Part shown: piece after piece, positions 26,525-35,319 of the stretch | Numbering within the stretch: the first letter of the stretch is position 1 | Layout: every line of letters begins with the position of its first letter | Origin: Niveibacterium terrae | GTDB taxonomy: Bacteria; Pseudomonadota; Gammaproteobacteria; Burkholderiales; Rhodocyclaceae | NCBI RefSeq assembly: GCF_048213115.1 | Contig: NZ_CP172404.1 | Coordinates: 3,162,001-3,226,000 of the forward strand | Length of the DNA stretch: 64,000 bases | Direction: 5' to 3' | Translations under genes and position numbers: made by a program | Notes under the pieces: generated by a model | What the model was told of the DNA's origin: nothing | What the model saw: only the letters and a program-made list of their open reading frames with translations | The model's database searches: none

Positions 26525-26603
26525 TTGCGTGCTCCTGTAAAAAACCACGATGGCCTTTGGCCTTCCACGCAGAGCAGGTCGCCACCTGATGCGTGCGTTT
26601 ATG

Positions 26604-27404
26604 TCAGGTCGGCGAAGCCGGATCCTGTTTTGCTGCATTCTCCCGCCGGAACTCTTCCAGCAGGCGAACTTCCTCTTTGCTCAGCACCCGGCCCTCGAGG
26701 AGATCGGGGCGCCTGAGCCATGTTCTTCCGAGCGACTGTTTCAGTCGCCACCGCCGGATTCTCGCATGATCTCCCGACATCAGCACGTCGGGAACCTCGC
26801 ACCCCTGGTAGGACTCGGGACGCGTGTAATGCGGGCAATCGAGCAGGCCGCCGAAGAAAGAATCCTCTTCGGCCGATTCCGCGTCGTTCAAGGCGCCGGG
26901 CAACTGACGCACCAGCGCATCGATCAGCAGCATCGCCGGCAGCTCTCCGCCTGATACGACAAAATCCCCAACCGACACTTCCATGTCGATACAGCGATCG
27001 ATCAGCCTCTGGTCCACGCCTTCATAGCGACCACAGACGAAGACCAGCGCCGGCTGAGCGACCAGCTCCATCACCGCTTCGTGATCCAGCCTCTTCCCCT
27101 GGGGGGAAAGGTAGACCACGCGAGCGGCCTCGCCAGCCGCTTCGACTTCGGCCTTCGCCGCAGCGATCGCCGCTTCAAGCGGTTCGACCAGCATTACCAT
27201 GCCGGGGCCGCCCCCATAAGGGCGATCATCGACGGTGCGATGCCGGTCCGACGTGAAATCGCGCGGATTCTGGAAGCTGAGCTGCCAGAGTTCGCGATCG
27301 ATCGCGCGCCGGGTGATGCCGCTTCCCGTCAAGGCTGCGAACATCTCCGGAAACAGCGTCACCGCAGCATAGCGGCGAAGCTGAACTTCGGCCTTCAGGC
27401 TCAC
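26604..27404 (-). CDS. trmD: tRNA (guanine-N1-)-methyltransferase
   Basis: Methylates G37 of tRNAs with AdoMet, preventing frameshifting. The 266-residue SPOUT enzyme has PYGGGPGMVML, the knot segments VFVCGRYEGVDQRLID and EVSVGDFVVSGGELPAM, and DCPHYTRPESYQG. Its ATG overlaps the rimM stop by four bases. Confidence 0.97.
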   Translation of the reverse strand: MSLKAEVQLRRYAAVTLFPEMFAALTGSGITRRAIDRELWQLSFQNPRDFTSDRHRTVDDRPYGGGPGMVMLVEPLEAAIAAAKAEVEAAGEAARVVYLSPQGKRLDHEAVMELVAQPALVFVCGRYEGVDQRLIDRCIDMEVSVGDFVVSGGELPAMLLIDALVRQLPGALNDAESAEEDSFFGGLLDCPHYTRPESYQGCEVPDVLMSGDHARIRRWRLKQSLGRTWLRRPDLLEGRVLSKEEVRLLEEFRRENAAKQDPASPT

Positions 27405-27907
27405 CAGTCGGCTTCCCAGTCGACCAGAATGCGCTTCGCGTCGAGATCAACGTCGAGGACGTAGGCGGCGACAAACGGGATCAGCCTCTCGACCTCACCG
27501 TCCCTGATCTGCAGCACGTCGTGCGCGCCGGTCGAAACCAGGCTATCGACGACGCCCAGTACGACTCCAGCCTTGTTCTCGACGGAGAGGCCCACCAGGT
27601 CGCCCCAGTAGTACTCGCCACTGGCGGTTTCAGGCAGCGCATCGCGCGGAGCTCCGATATAGAGTCCGGCCAGCGCTTCGGCTCCGTTGCGGTCTTCGAC
27701 TTCCGCGAAGGCGGCAACAATGCCTTTTCCCTGGGCGCGACAAGCTCTCAAGCCGACGGGGCGCCACGCGTCATCTGCGGCATCCGGATCGGAACTGAGC
27801 CACCACTTCGGCATCCTGCGCCAGGACAAGGGATCATCGCCAAAGGCTTGAACCCGCACCCAACCCTGAATGCCAAAGGCTTCGGAAATGCGACCGAGTA
27901 CGATCAT
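27401..27907 (-). CDS. rimM: Ribosome maturation factor
   Basis: Assists assembly of the 30S head by binding S19. The 168-residue protein starts MIVLGRISEAFGIQGWVRVQ, with the second domain GEYYWGDLVGLSVENKAGVV and LIPFVAAYVLDVDLDAKRIL at the end. It sits between rpsP and trmD as in most proteobacteria. Confidence 0.96.
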   Translation of the reverse strand: MIVLGRISEAFGIQGWVRVQAFGDDPLSWRRMPKWWLSSDPDAADDAWRPVGLRACRAQGKGIVAAFAEVEDRNGAEALAGLYIGAPRDALPETASGEYYWGDLVGLSVENKAGVVLGVVDSLVSTGAHDVLQIRDGEVERLIPFVAAYVLDVDLDAKRILVDWEADW

Positions 27908-27932
27908 CTGCCCGGCCTGTTTTCCGCGCGGA

Positions 27933-28184
27933 TCAGGCTGCAGCCTTGGCGCCTTGCTTGACCAGGCGAGCCACGGTCAGCGACAGCTTGGCACCGTTCG
28001 CCTGCCAGTAGGCCAGACGTTCAGTGTTGAGGACGAGCGTTTGCTCGGCACCGGAAGCCACCGGATTGTAAAAACCGACGCGTTCGATGAAGCGGCCATC
28101 ACGGCTGCTGCGGGAATCGGTCGCAACGATGTTGTAGAACGGACGCTTCTTGGCGCCGCCCCGGGCAAGTCGGATCACAACCAT
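27933..28184 (-). CDS. rpsP: 30S ribosomal protein S16
   Basis: An 83-residue ribosomal protein, MVVIRLARGGAKKRPFYNIV, then DSRSSRDGRFIERVGFYNPV. It is the first gene of the four-gene operon. The ATG at 28184 matches the universal S16 start; the longer frame to 28349 is ignored. Confidence 0.98.
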   Translation of the reverse strand: MVVIRLARGGAKKRPFYNIVATDSRSSRDGRFIERVGFYNPVASGAEQTLVLNTERLAYWQANGAKLSLTVARLVKQGAKAAA

Positions 28185-28222
28185 GATAATTATCCTGTAC
28201 TGACTATTCAGAAAAGCTTGCC

Positions 28223-28251
28223 AAAATACCAGATACCCGACTTTCCCGCAA
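28223..28251 (-). promoter_or_regulatory. Probable sigma-70 promoter of rpsP
   Basis: On the minus strand TTGCGG is followed after 17 bases by TATTTT. Transcription would begin about 30 bases before the rpsP ATG. Confidence 0.5.
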
Positions 28252-28336
28252 GAAGCATGGCACAGGAAAGCCAGCTTGGCGTGCATCCGCCCGCGCACTA
28301 CGTCGCTCGACGAAGGCGCGTTATTCCCTACAATGG

Positions 28337-29845
28337 ATGGATAGCTCACAACTTGTCACCATGACGCCCACCGACACCGCCTCCGGAATGGTCTCCGGGC
28401 TTCTCGACTGGCTGGCCAGCCCTCCTCCGCCCACCATCGCCGAGGAACTCGCCCAGCTGCGACGCCAGCTCGACGCGCTCGCCCTTCCCGGCATCGCGCC
28501 CCAGCAGCATCACCGCTGCATCGAGCTGTTCGGCGCGCGCGCGCTGAGGATGGCCGGCGAACTTCAGCCCAGCCTCGTCGAGTCGGGCTTGCCGCTGAGC
28601 CGCAACCTGTACACGTCGGCGCGGCAGCTCAGCGAGGCACTGATCACGATTGCCGACGGCTTCCTGCGCACGCTCGCTGCGGCCCGGAACGGGGCGATTC
28701 TTCCCCAGCACAGACTGATCGAGAATCTGGCCGGGCGTGGTCTGTTGATGCTTGCCGAAGCGCAGAAAACCCAGGGCCTGGCCGGCGGCGGTCACGCCCA
28801 CGAGCTGTGGCCTCACGCCTGCGCCCTCTTCGCCGCGGCCGGCCCGGAGTCGTCGCCGATCGGCCCGGACGAAGCGGTCAACAGCGCATCGATCGCATTC
28901 CGTCGCCTGCTCGCGCTCGGCGCCCTTCAGCTCGAACGCTTCTCGCAGAACGAGCTGTGCTGGATCAGCACTTACCTGAACCACGCGGCGGAGCAGATCG
29001 AAGTCGGTCGCTACGCCCCCGAGCCCCCAACCTCTTACTGGTACTGGCTTGATCCGGGCTCGAACGCCGGCCCCCAGGCCCTGCTGCACGCGCCCGCACC
29101 GGAAGGCCAGGACCTGATCTATTTCTCGACGCTGCCGCTGGCGAGACTGATCAACACCCAGCTCTCGCGGCTGGAAGCCGGGCAGCAGCCCAGCGAACTC
29201 GAACTTCCCAGGCTCGCCACCGGAGTCCAGCCCCAGACCCTGCTGCAGCGGCTGCGCACCGAATGGACGCAGAAGCCCCGCCGGGAGCGACCGCGCAGCA
29301 AGGCCCAGTACCGTGTTCAAGCCTGCACGGGCCTGGACACGTTCTGGAAAGTGCTGAGCGGCCGGGACGGCTCAGCGAAGATCCACGACTGGCAGGTACT
29401 CAACGAGAGTCCGGGGGGGTATTCGATCCTCCACGTCGCCACCGGAATCGATGGACTGAGCGCGGGAATGGCCATCGCGCTGAGGCAGGACGAAAACGCT
29501 CCGTGGTCGCTGTGCATCGTGCGCTGGATCCGCAATGACAATCCGCTGCAGATCGAACTGGGCCTGCAGCTCGTCTCGACCGGAGCCAGTCCGGTTCGCG
29601 TCGGCTTTCGGGGCGGGCGCAACCAGGAAACCCGGATGGTCGAAGCGCTGGTGCTGCCCGCGGCACCCGAGCTGCGCAAGCAACCGGCCATCCTCGCGCC
29701 GGCCGGCACCTACACTTCGCGCCGCTTCGCGCTGGTCTCGGATGCGGATCGGGTCTATATCGCGCAGGGACGGCTGCTGAGTCTGGACATGCAGACCGCG
29801 TGCGTCGAGCTGTTCCAGTTCGAAATCGACCCCTACCCGATCTGA
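28337..29845 (+). CDS. Unknown cytoplasmic protein with possible C-terminal PilZ-like domain
   Basis: A 502-residue soluble protein, divergent from rpsP. No signal or membrane segment is seen. Residues 1-330 are helical with Leu- and Ala-rich stretches. The C-terminal third is beta-rich: ARGINVDWQV-type sequence reading HDWQVLNESPGGYSILHVA, then GMAIALRQDE and LCIVRWIR. This pattern resembles PilZ domains, which bind cyclic di-GMP, but no clean RxxxR motif is seen beyond ERPRSKAQYR. The start is uncertain between ATG 28337 and ATG 28361, neither with a good ribosome-binding site. Function not recognised. Confidence 0.65.
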   Translation: MDSSQLVTMTPTDTASGMVSGLLDWLASPPPPTIAEELAQLRRQLDALALPGIAPQQHHRCIELFGARALRMAGELQPSLVESGLPLSRNLYTSARQLSEALITIADGFLRTLAAARNGAILPQHRLIENLAGRGLLMLAEAQKTQGLAGGGHAHELWPHACALFAAAGPESSPIGPDEAVNSASIAFRRLLALGALQLERFSQNELCWISTYLNHAAEQIEVGRYAPEPPTSYWYWLDPGSNAGPQALLHAPAPEGQDLIYFSTLPLARLINTQLSRLEAGQQPSELELPRLATGVQPQTLLQRLRTEWTQKPRRERPRSKAQYRVQACTGLDTFWKVLSGRDGSAKIHDWQVLNESPGGYSILHVATGIDGLSAGMAIALRQDENAPWSLCIVRWIRNDNPLQIELGLQLVSTGASPVRVGFRGGRNQETRMVEALVLPAAPELRKQPAILAPAGTYTSRRFALVSDADRVYIAQGRLLSLDMQTACVELFQFEIDPYPI

Positions 29846-31029
29846 GCCGGTTCCGCGAGCGCCTGGCGCAGACGCGCCAGCATTCTCTGCAGCTCGTCCC
29901 GCCCGCAGGCATCCTCGTCTCTTGACAGCCTTTCGAGCTCTTCGAAGGGCAGCACGAAGCGGGAGAACAAGCGCCCGCCGGTCAGCGACGCCGGCGCCCC
30001 GACCATGACCCAGTCTCCGGCGTCCGTCTCGGTCACCCAGCCCGAGGCCCGCATCGCCTCCAGCATCGCTTCGGTCTCCTCTATCCTCTGCCGGCTGATG
30101 CGGGCGAGTTCGACCAGAGCGGGCACCCGCTGCTCGCGCTGGGCCTCGATCAGCGCATCGGCGAGGCGCAGCGCAGCATAGAAGCGCCCGGCAACCGTTC
30201 CCGGCAGCAGGCGCCGCTCGGCCAGGAAGTCCGGGATCACCGCCGCGACGATCGCCCCGCCCAGCACGACGAGCCACGACGAATAAAGCCAGACGAGGAA
30301 GATTGGCATCACCGAAAACGCGCCATAGAGCAGCGTGTAGCTGGGGAAGCGCGCAAAGTAGATCCCCAGCAGGCGCTGCAGCAGCACCAGCCCCAGCGCC
30401 GCGATCAAACCGCCGATCAAGGCATGGGCGCGGCGGATCCGCCGGTTCGGTACGGCCCGGTAAAGGAAGGCGAAGAACAGCGTGAAGAGCAGCGGTGGCA
30501 ACAGCTTGAAGGCACTGTGGCGCAACCACAGCGGTTCATCGACCGCCCCCAGCGAAGCCGAGACCAGAAATGTCGTCGCGGCGATGCTGGCCGCGAGGAT
30601 CAGCGGGCCCAGCGTCAGCGCCATCCAGTAGATGGCCAGACGCGTCCACAGAGGCCTTGGCCGCTTGACCATCCAGATCGCATTGAAGACCCGGTCTATC
30701 GTCAGCAACAGCAGGACCGCGGTCGCGGTCAGCGCCAGAGAGCCGACCAGGGTCAGATCGACGGCCTTGTCGGAGAACTGCAGCGCATAGCTCGCGATCA
30801 CTTTCCCGGCCCGGTCGGGGAGCAGGTTCTCGAGCAGGAAGGCGCGCAGGGTTCGGCCCAGCCGGGCGAAGACCGGCATCTGCCCGATCACGGTCAAGGC
30901 GACCACCAGAAGCGGGACGAAGGACAGCAGCGTCGTGAAGGCGAGGCTGCCGGCCACGGTCATCGCCCGGACGGCAACGAAGCGCTCGAAGACAAGTCGG
31001 GCAAAACGCTGGATATCGTGACGGGTCAT
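29833..31029 (-). CDS. YihY family inner-membrane protein
   Basis: A 398-residue membrane protein with about six helices in its first 280 residues (TVAGSLAFTTLLSFVPLLVV, LTLVGSLALTATAVLLLLTI, LYGAFSVMPIFLVWLYSSWL) followed by a cytoplasmic C-terminal winged-helix-like tail. Members are annotated as YihY, BrkB or, wrongly, ribonuclease BN. The 3' end overlaps the convergent 502-aa gene by 13 bases. Function unknown. Confidence 0.88.
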   Translation of the reverse strand: MTRHDIQRFARLVFERFVAVRAMTVAGSLAFTTLLSFVPLLVVALTVIGQMPVFARLGRTLRAFLLENLLPDRAGKVIASYALQFSDKAVDLTLVGSLALTATAVLLLLTIDRVFNAIWMVKRPRPLWTRLAIYWMALTLGPLILAASIAATTFLVSASLGAVDEPLWLRHSAFKLLPPLLFTLFFAFLYRAVPNRRIRRAHALIGGLIAALGLVLLQRLLGIYFARFPSYTLLYGAFSVMPIFLVWLYSSWLVVLGGAIVAAVIPDFLAERRLLPGTVAGRFYAALRLADALIEAQREQRVPALVELARISRQRIEETEAMLEAMRASGWVTETDAGDWVMVGAPASLTGGRLFSRFVLPFEELERLSRDEDACGRDELQRMLARLRQALAEPAQIG

Positions 31030-31038
31030 CGCAGAGAT

Positions 31039-31059
31039 CCCCCGGCCCGGAGCCGGGGG
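31039..31059 (-). other. Hairpin between leuA and the yihY-type gene
   Basis: CCCCCGGC and GCCGGGGG pair around a five-base loop. There is no U-run after it on the minus strand, so termination would be weak; it may limit read-through or stabilise leuA mRNA. Confidence 0.45.
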
Positions 31060-31068
31060 AAGAGAGAA

Positions 31069-32613
31069 TCAGACCGTTCCGGCCTGGGGGTTGAGCTTGA
31101 TCGCGCCGGATCTGAGCTTGTTCAGCGCGTTCAGGTAGGCCTTGACCGAAGCGGTGATGATGTCGGTGTCGGCGCCCTGGCCATTGACGATCCGGCCTTC
31201 GCGCGACAGGCGCACGGTCACTTCGCCCTGCGCGTCGGTTCCGGTCGTGATCGCATTGACCGAATAGAGCAGCAGCGTCGCCCCGCTCTGCGCAACGTTC
31301 TCGATCGCGCGAAAACCCGCATCGACCGGACCGCTGCCGGTCGCTTCGCTCCTGCGCTCCTCGCCCTCGACCGCGAGGGTCAGCGCGGCGCGAGGCGCCT
31401 CCCCGGTCTCGGAGTGGAAGCAGGCCGAGACCAGCCGGTAGTGCTCCTGAGGCGCGAGCAAAGCCTCGTCCGACATCAAGGCCTGGATGTCCTCATCGAA
31501 GATCTCGCTCTTCTTGTCGGCCAGCGCCTTGAAGCGGGAAAAGGCGTGATTGAGCTGCTCCTCGGACTCGACGGGGATTCCCAGCTCGGTCAGACGCGAA
31601 CGGAATGCGTTGCGGCCCGAGAGCTTGCCCAGAGTCAGCCGGTTCGAGCTCAGACCCACATCCTCGGGGCGCATGATCTCGTAGGTTTCGCGGTTCTTCA
31701 GCACACCGTCCTGGTGGATTCCCGACTCGTGCGCGAAGGCGTTCGCACCGACGATCGCCTTGTTCGGCTGGATCGGATAGCCGGTGATGCTGGAGACGAG
31801 CTTCGAGGTCGCGATGATCTGGGTCGTATCGATCCCGGTCTCGACTGCAAACAGGTCCGGACGGGTACGCACCGCCATCACGACCTCTTCGAGCGAAGCG
31901 TTGCCGGCCCGCTCACCGAGGCCGTTGATCGTGCATTCAACCTGCCGTGCTCCGGCCTGGACCGCGGCCAGCGAGTTTGCGACGGCCATGCCCAGATCGT
32001 TGTGGCAGTGCGTCGACCAGACCACCTTGTCGGAGCCGGGCACCCGGGCGATCAGCTCGCGGATCCGCTCGCCCCACAGCGACGGAATCGCATAACCGAC
32101 CGTATCGGGAACGTTGATCGTCGTCGCACCGGCGCGGATCACCGCATCGAAGATCCGGATCAGGAAATCGGTATCGGAACGGACCGCATCCTCGGCCGAG
32201 AATTCGACGTCGTCGGTGAACTGCCGCGCGAGCTTGACCGACGCGATCGCCGCTTCGACGACCTGATCGGGCGTCATCCTCAGCTTCTTCTCCATGTGGA
32301 TAGGGCTGGTCGCGATGAAGGTGTGGATCCGGCCGCGCGCCGCACTCTGGATAGCCTCACCAGCGGCCCGCACGTCGCGCTCGTTCGCCCGCGCCAGCGA
32401 GCAGACGACCGAATCCTTGATGGTTTCCGAGATCGCCCGGATCGCCTCCGCATCCCCAGGGCTCGCCGCAGCGAAGCCCGCTTCGATCACGTCGACGCGC
32501 AGCCGTTCGAGCTGGCGGGCAATCCTCAGCTTCTCATCGCGGGTCATCGCGGCGCCGGGGCTTTGTTCGCCATCGCGCAGCGTCGTATCGAAGATCACCA
32601 GACGATCTTTCAT
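31069..32613 (-). CDS. leuA: 2-isopropylmalate synthase
   Basis: Condenses acetyl-CoA with 2-oxoisovalerate, the first step of leucine synthesis. The 514-residue protein has the DRLVIFDTTLRDGEQSPGAA metal and substrate site, STHCHNDLGMAVANSLAA, and GLGERAGNASLEEVVMA, then HESGIHQDGVLK. The C-terminal regulatory domain (about 390-514) for leucine feedback is present. GGGAG precedes the ATG. It follows pssA, near the ilv genes that make its substrate. Confidence 0.97.
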   Translation of the reverse strand: MKDRLVIFDTTLRDGEQSPGAAMTRDEKLRIARQLERLRVDVIEAGFAAASPGDAEAIRAISETIKDSVVCSLARANERDVRAAGEAIQSAARGRIHTFIATSPIHMEKKLRMTPDQVVEAAIASVKLARQFTDDVEFSAEDAVRSDTDFLIRIFDAVIRAGATTINVPDTVGYAIPSLWGERIRELIARVPGSDKVVWSTHCHNDLGMAVANSLAAVQAGARQVECTINGLGERAGNASLEEVVMAVRTRPDLFAVETGIDTTQIIATSKLVSSITGYPIQPNKAIVGANAFAHESGIHQDGVLKNRETYEIMRPEDVGLSSNRLTLGKLSGRNAFRSRLTELGIPVESEEQLNHAFSRFKALADKKSEIFDEDIQALMSDEALLAPQEHYRLVSACFHSETGEAPRAALTLAVEGEERRSEATGSGPVDAGFRAIENVAQSGATLLLYSVNAITTGTDAQGEVTVRLSREGRIVNGQGADTDIITASVKAYLNALNKLRSGAIKLNPQAGTV

Positions 32614-32646
32614 GGAACTCTCCCAAGTGAATGCGGGCCAGGATGC

Positions 32647-33396
32647 TCAGGGACGGCGGCGGACGACGCGCCACAGCGCCGTCACATAACCGGACAGACC
32701 GTAGGCGACAAAGAGACCGAAGAGCACGCCTTCCGGATAGCTCGATATCGCCAGAAACACCCCGACCATCGCCAGTACGACCGCAAACGGCACGGAACGC
32801 CTCAGATTGATGTCCTTGCCGCTCCAGAACGGAACGTTGCTGACCATCGAAAGGCCTGCGAAAACCGTGAAGCCGAAAGCGAGCCAGCGCACATCAGGCC
32901 CGTTGATGTGCTGGTCGAGCATGACCCAGACGAGGCCCGCGACCAGCGCAGCGGCGGCCGGCGAAGGCAGGCCCTGGAAGTAGCGCTTGTCGACGATGCC
33001 GATATTGGTATTGAAGCGAGCGAGGCGCAGCGCGGCGCCGGCGCAGTAGATGAAGGCGGCGATCCAGCCGAACTTGCCCATGCCCTTCAAGGCCCACTCA
33101 TAGACCACCAGCGACGGCGCGACGCCGAACGAGACCATATCGGACAGCGAATCATATTCGGCGCCGAACTCGCTCTGGGTGTGCGTGAGCCGGGCGACCC
33201 GACCGTCGAGGCCGTCGAAGACCATCGCGACGAAAATCGCCACCGCCGAATGCTCGAAGAGGCCGTTCATGGCCTGGACGATCGCGTAGAAACCGGCGAA
33301 CAGCGCCGCCGTCGTGAACAGATTGGGCAGGATGTAGATTCCGCGTCGGCGAATACCCAGCTTCGCTTGCGGTTTGGTCGGACGAATCTCGGACAT
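32647..33396 (-). CDS. pssA: CDP-diacylglycerol-serine O-phosphatidyltransferase
   Basis: Makes phosphatidylserine at the inner membrane, the precursor of phosphatidylethanolamine. The 249-residue protein has the CDP-alcohol transferase motif FDGLDGRVAR followed by FGAEYDSLSD, supplying the Asp residues, and about eight membrane segments (YILPNLFTTAALFAGFYAIV near the start). The start MSEIRPTKPQAKLGIRRRG at 33396 is preferred to an upstream in-frame ATG at 33540. Location between ilvC and leuA is common in betaproteobacteria. Confidence 0.95.
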   Translation of the reverse strand: MSEIRPTKPQAKLGIRRRGIYILPNLFTTAALFAGFYAIVQAMNGLFEHSAVAIFVAMVFDGLDGRVARLTHTQSEFGAEYDSLSDMVSFGVAPSLVVYEWALKGMGKFGWIAAFIYCAGAALRLARFNTNIGIVDKRYFQGLPSPAAAALVAGLVWVMLDQHINGPDVRWLAFGFTVFAGLSMVSNVPFWSGKDINLRRSVPFAVVLAMVGVFLAISSYPEGVLFGLFVAYGLSGYVTALWRVVRRRP

Positions 33397-33582
33397 TTTT
33401 GATTTCCGGACCTGGCTCTTGGCCAGCCCCTCTGACGGCAGCTCCGGCCACCGGACTGGTTCTGATGCTCGCGAGTGCGGGCCATACCCGCCCCGCGAAC
33501 GCTGAGGATTGGCGCCGGATCCACGCCAGCCCCGCGTCATGGTACCAGAGGGCTCGTCGCACTTGCAGGGCGGTAAACCCTC

Positions 33583-33611
33583 AAAAAGAAACGGCCGCTT
33601 GCGCGGCCGCT
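33583..33611 (-). terminator. Terminator of ilvIHC
   Basis: On the minus strand GCGGCCGC and GCGGCCGT pair across a short loop and are followed by TTCTTTTT, 20 bases after the ilvC stop. It separates the ilv genes from pssA-leuA. Confidence 0.8.
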
Positions 33612-33630
33612 CCCCTGGCAGAACTGACGC

Positions 33631-34647
33631 TCAGTTCTTGGTCTGATCGACCAGCTTGTGCGCCTTGATCCACGGCATCATGTCGCGCAGCTTCGCGCCG
33701 ACGACTTCGACCGGGTGCACCGCATTGAGGCGGCGACGCGCCGTCATCGACGGATAGTTGGTGCGGCCTTCGAGGATGAACTGCTTCGCGTACTCGCCGT
33801 TCTGGATGCGCTTCAGAGCGTTGCGCATCGCTTCGCGCGACTGGGCGTTGATGACTTCCGGGCCGGTCACGTACTCGCCGTATTCGGCGTTGTTCGAGAT
33901 CGAGTAGTTCATGTTCGCGATGCCGCCTTCGTAGATCAGATCCACGATCAGCTTCATCTCGTGCAGGCACTCGAAGTAGGCCATCTCCGGAGCGTAGCCC
34001 GCTTCGACCAGGGTCTCGAAACCGGTCTTGATCAGCTCGACAGCACCACCGCACAGCACGGCCTGCTCGCCGAACAGGTCGGTTTCGGTCTCTTCGCGGA
34101 AGCTCGTCTCGATGACGCCGCCCTTGGTGCCGCCATTGGCCGCCGCATAGGACAACGCGATCTCGCGGGCGCGCCCCGACTTGTCCTGATGGACCGCGAT
34201 CAGCGAGGGAACGCCGCCGCCCTTCAGGTATTCGGAACGGACGGTGTGGCCCGGGCCCTTCGGCGCGACCATGATCACGTCGAGGTCGGCGCGCGGCACG
34301 ACCTGGTTGTAATGGACGTTGAAGCCGTGCGCGAAAGCGAGCGCGGCGCCCTGCTTCAGGTTCGGCTCGACATCGCGGTTATAGACGTCGGGGATGTTCT
34401 CGTCCGGCAGCAGGATCATGACGACATCGGCGTTCTTGACCGCTTCGGCGATCTCGGCGACCTTGAAGCCCGCCGTCGAAGCCTTGGCCCACGAGGAACC
34501 GCCCTGACGCAGACCGACCGTGACATTGACGCCGGAATCGCGCAGATTCTGAGCGTGAGCGTGGCCTTGCGAGCCATAGCCAACGATGGTGACCTGGCGT
34601 CCTTTGATCAGGGAGAGGTCGGCGTCCTTGTCGTAATAAACTTTCAT
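33631..34647 (-). CDS. ilvC: Ketol-acid reductoisomerase
   Basis: Isomerises and reduces acetolactate or acetohydroxybutyrate with NADPH in branched-chain amino acid synthesis. The 338-residue class I enzyme has GYGSQGHAHAQNLRDSG, GLRQGGSSW (NADPH phosphate site), APKGPGHTVRSEYLKGGGVP and ETDLFGEQAVLCGG. GAGGAG precedes the ATG. Confidence 0.98.
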   Translation of the reverse strand: MKVYYDKDADLSLIKGRQVTIVGYGSQGHAHAQNLRDSGVNVTVGLRQGGSSWAKASTAGFKVAEIAEAVKNADVVMILLPDENIPDVYNRDVEPNLKQGAALAFAHGFNVHYNQVVPRADLDVIMVAPKGPGHTVRSEYLKGGGVPSLIAVHQDKSGRAREIALSYAAANGGTKGGVIETSFREETETDLFGEQAVLCGGAVELIKTGFETLVEAGYAPEMAYFECLHEMKLIVDLIYEGGIANMNYSISNNAEYGEYVTGPEVINAQSREAMRNALKRIQNGEYAKQFILEGRTNYPSMTARRRLNAVHPVEVVGAKLRDMMPWIKAHKLVDQTKN

Positions 34648-34690
34648 GGGTACTCCTCAGAAATTCAGTGAAGAAAACATGCCTGCGGGC

Positions 34691-35182
34691 TCAGAGCTTG
34701 AGCACGCGATCGCCTCGCCCTATGCCGCAGACGCCTGAGCGCACGGTTTCAAGCACCAGATCGCGATCGATCGCGTTGATGAAGGAGTTGAGCTTGTCCT
34801 GGGTTCCGGTCAGCTCGACAACATAGCTCGAATCGGTGACATCGATGATGCGGCCGCGAAAGATGTCGGACATCCGCTTCATCTCGTCCCTGTCCTTGCC
34901 CGTCGCACGCACCTTGACAAGCATCAGCTCACGTTCGATGTGGGCGGCCTCGGAGATATCGACCACTTTGACCACGTCGATCAGCTTGTTCAGCTGCTTC
35001 GTGATCTGCTCGATCGTGTCCCCCGAACCGGTCGTCACGATCGTCATCCGGGACAGCGAAGCATCCTCGGTCGGAGCAACGGTCAGCGATTCAATATTGT
35101 AACCGCGCGCGGAAAACAGGCCGGAGACTCGGGAGAGCGCTCCGGATTCGTTTTCCAGCAGCAATGAAATGACGTGTCGCAT
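34691..35182 (-). CDS. ilvH: Acetolactate synthase small subunit
   Basis: Regulatory subunit of acetohydroxyacid synthase that binds valine and activates IlvI. The 163-residue protein begins MRHVISLLLENESGALSRVS, an ACT domain, with NIESLTVAPTED; the second half has GRIIDVTDSSYVVELTGTQD. The start at 35182 gives the usual length; an ATG eight codons upstream is not needed. Confidence 0.97.
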   Translation of the reverse strand: MRHVISLLLENESGALSRVSGLFSARGYNIESLTVAPTEDASLSRMTIVTTGSGDTIEQITKQLNKLIDVVKVVDISEAAHIERELMLVKVRATGKDRDEMKRMSDIFRGRIIDVTDSSYVVELTGTQDKLNSFINAIDRDLVLETVRSGVCGIGRGDRVLKL

Positions 35183-35319
35183 GTCTTTTTTGCGTGTGGA
35201 GAGCAATCGGCATCGCGGAACGGGCTACCCGCGGGTGGTTCCCGCCGCCAACCGGGCCGGTAAGCCCGGCGGCTGATGCCGTCCGGTTCGGAGGGCATCC
35301 CGCATGTTCGATTGCAGCG
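35183..35319 (-). other. Structured gap between ilvI and ilvH
   Basis: A 137-base spacer where these genes are often almost touching. It contains the palindrome ACCCGCGGGT (35227-35236) and two mutually exclusive stems: CCGGGC/GCCCGG at 35252-35269 and GCCGCC/GGCGGC at 35244-35273. No U-run follows, so the effect may be on mRNA processing. Confidence 0.4.

Noticed and set aside
28346..29320. Minus-strand 324-codon frame opposite the 502-aa protein
   Set aside because: The plus-strand protein has normal composition and secondary-structure pattern; the antisense product is Arg/Gly/Gln rich.
30424..33402. A 992-codon plus-strand open frame opposite yihY, leuA and pssA
   Set aside because: It crosses three well-supported minus-strand genes and an intergenic hairpin, and its protein has no family features.
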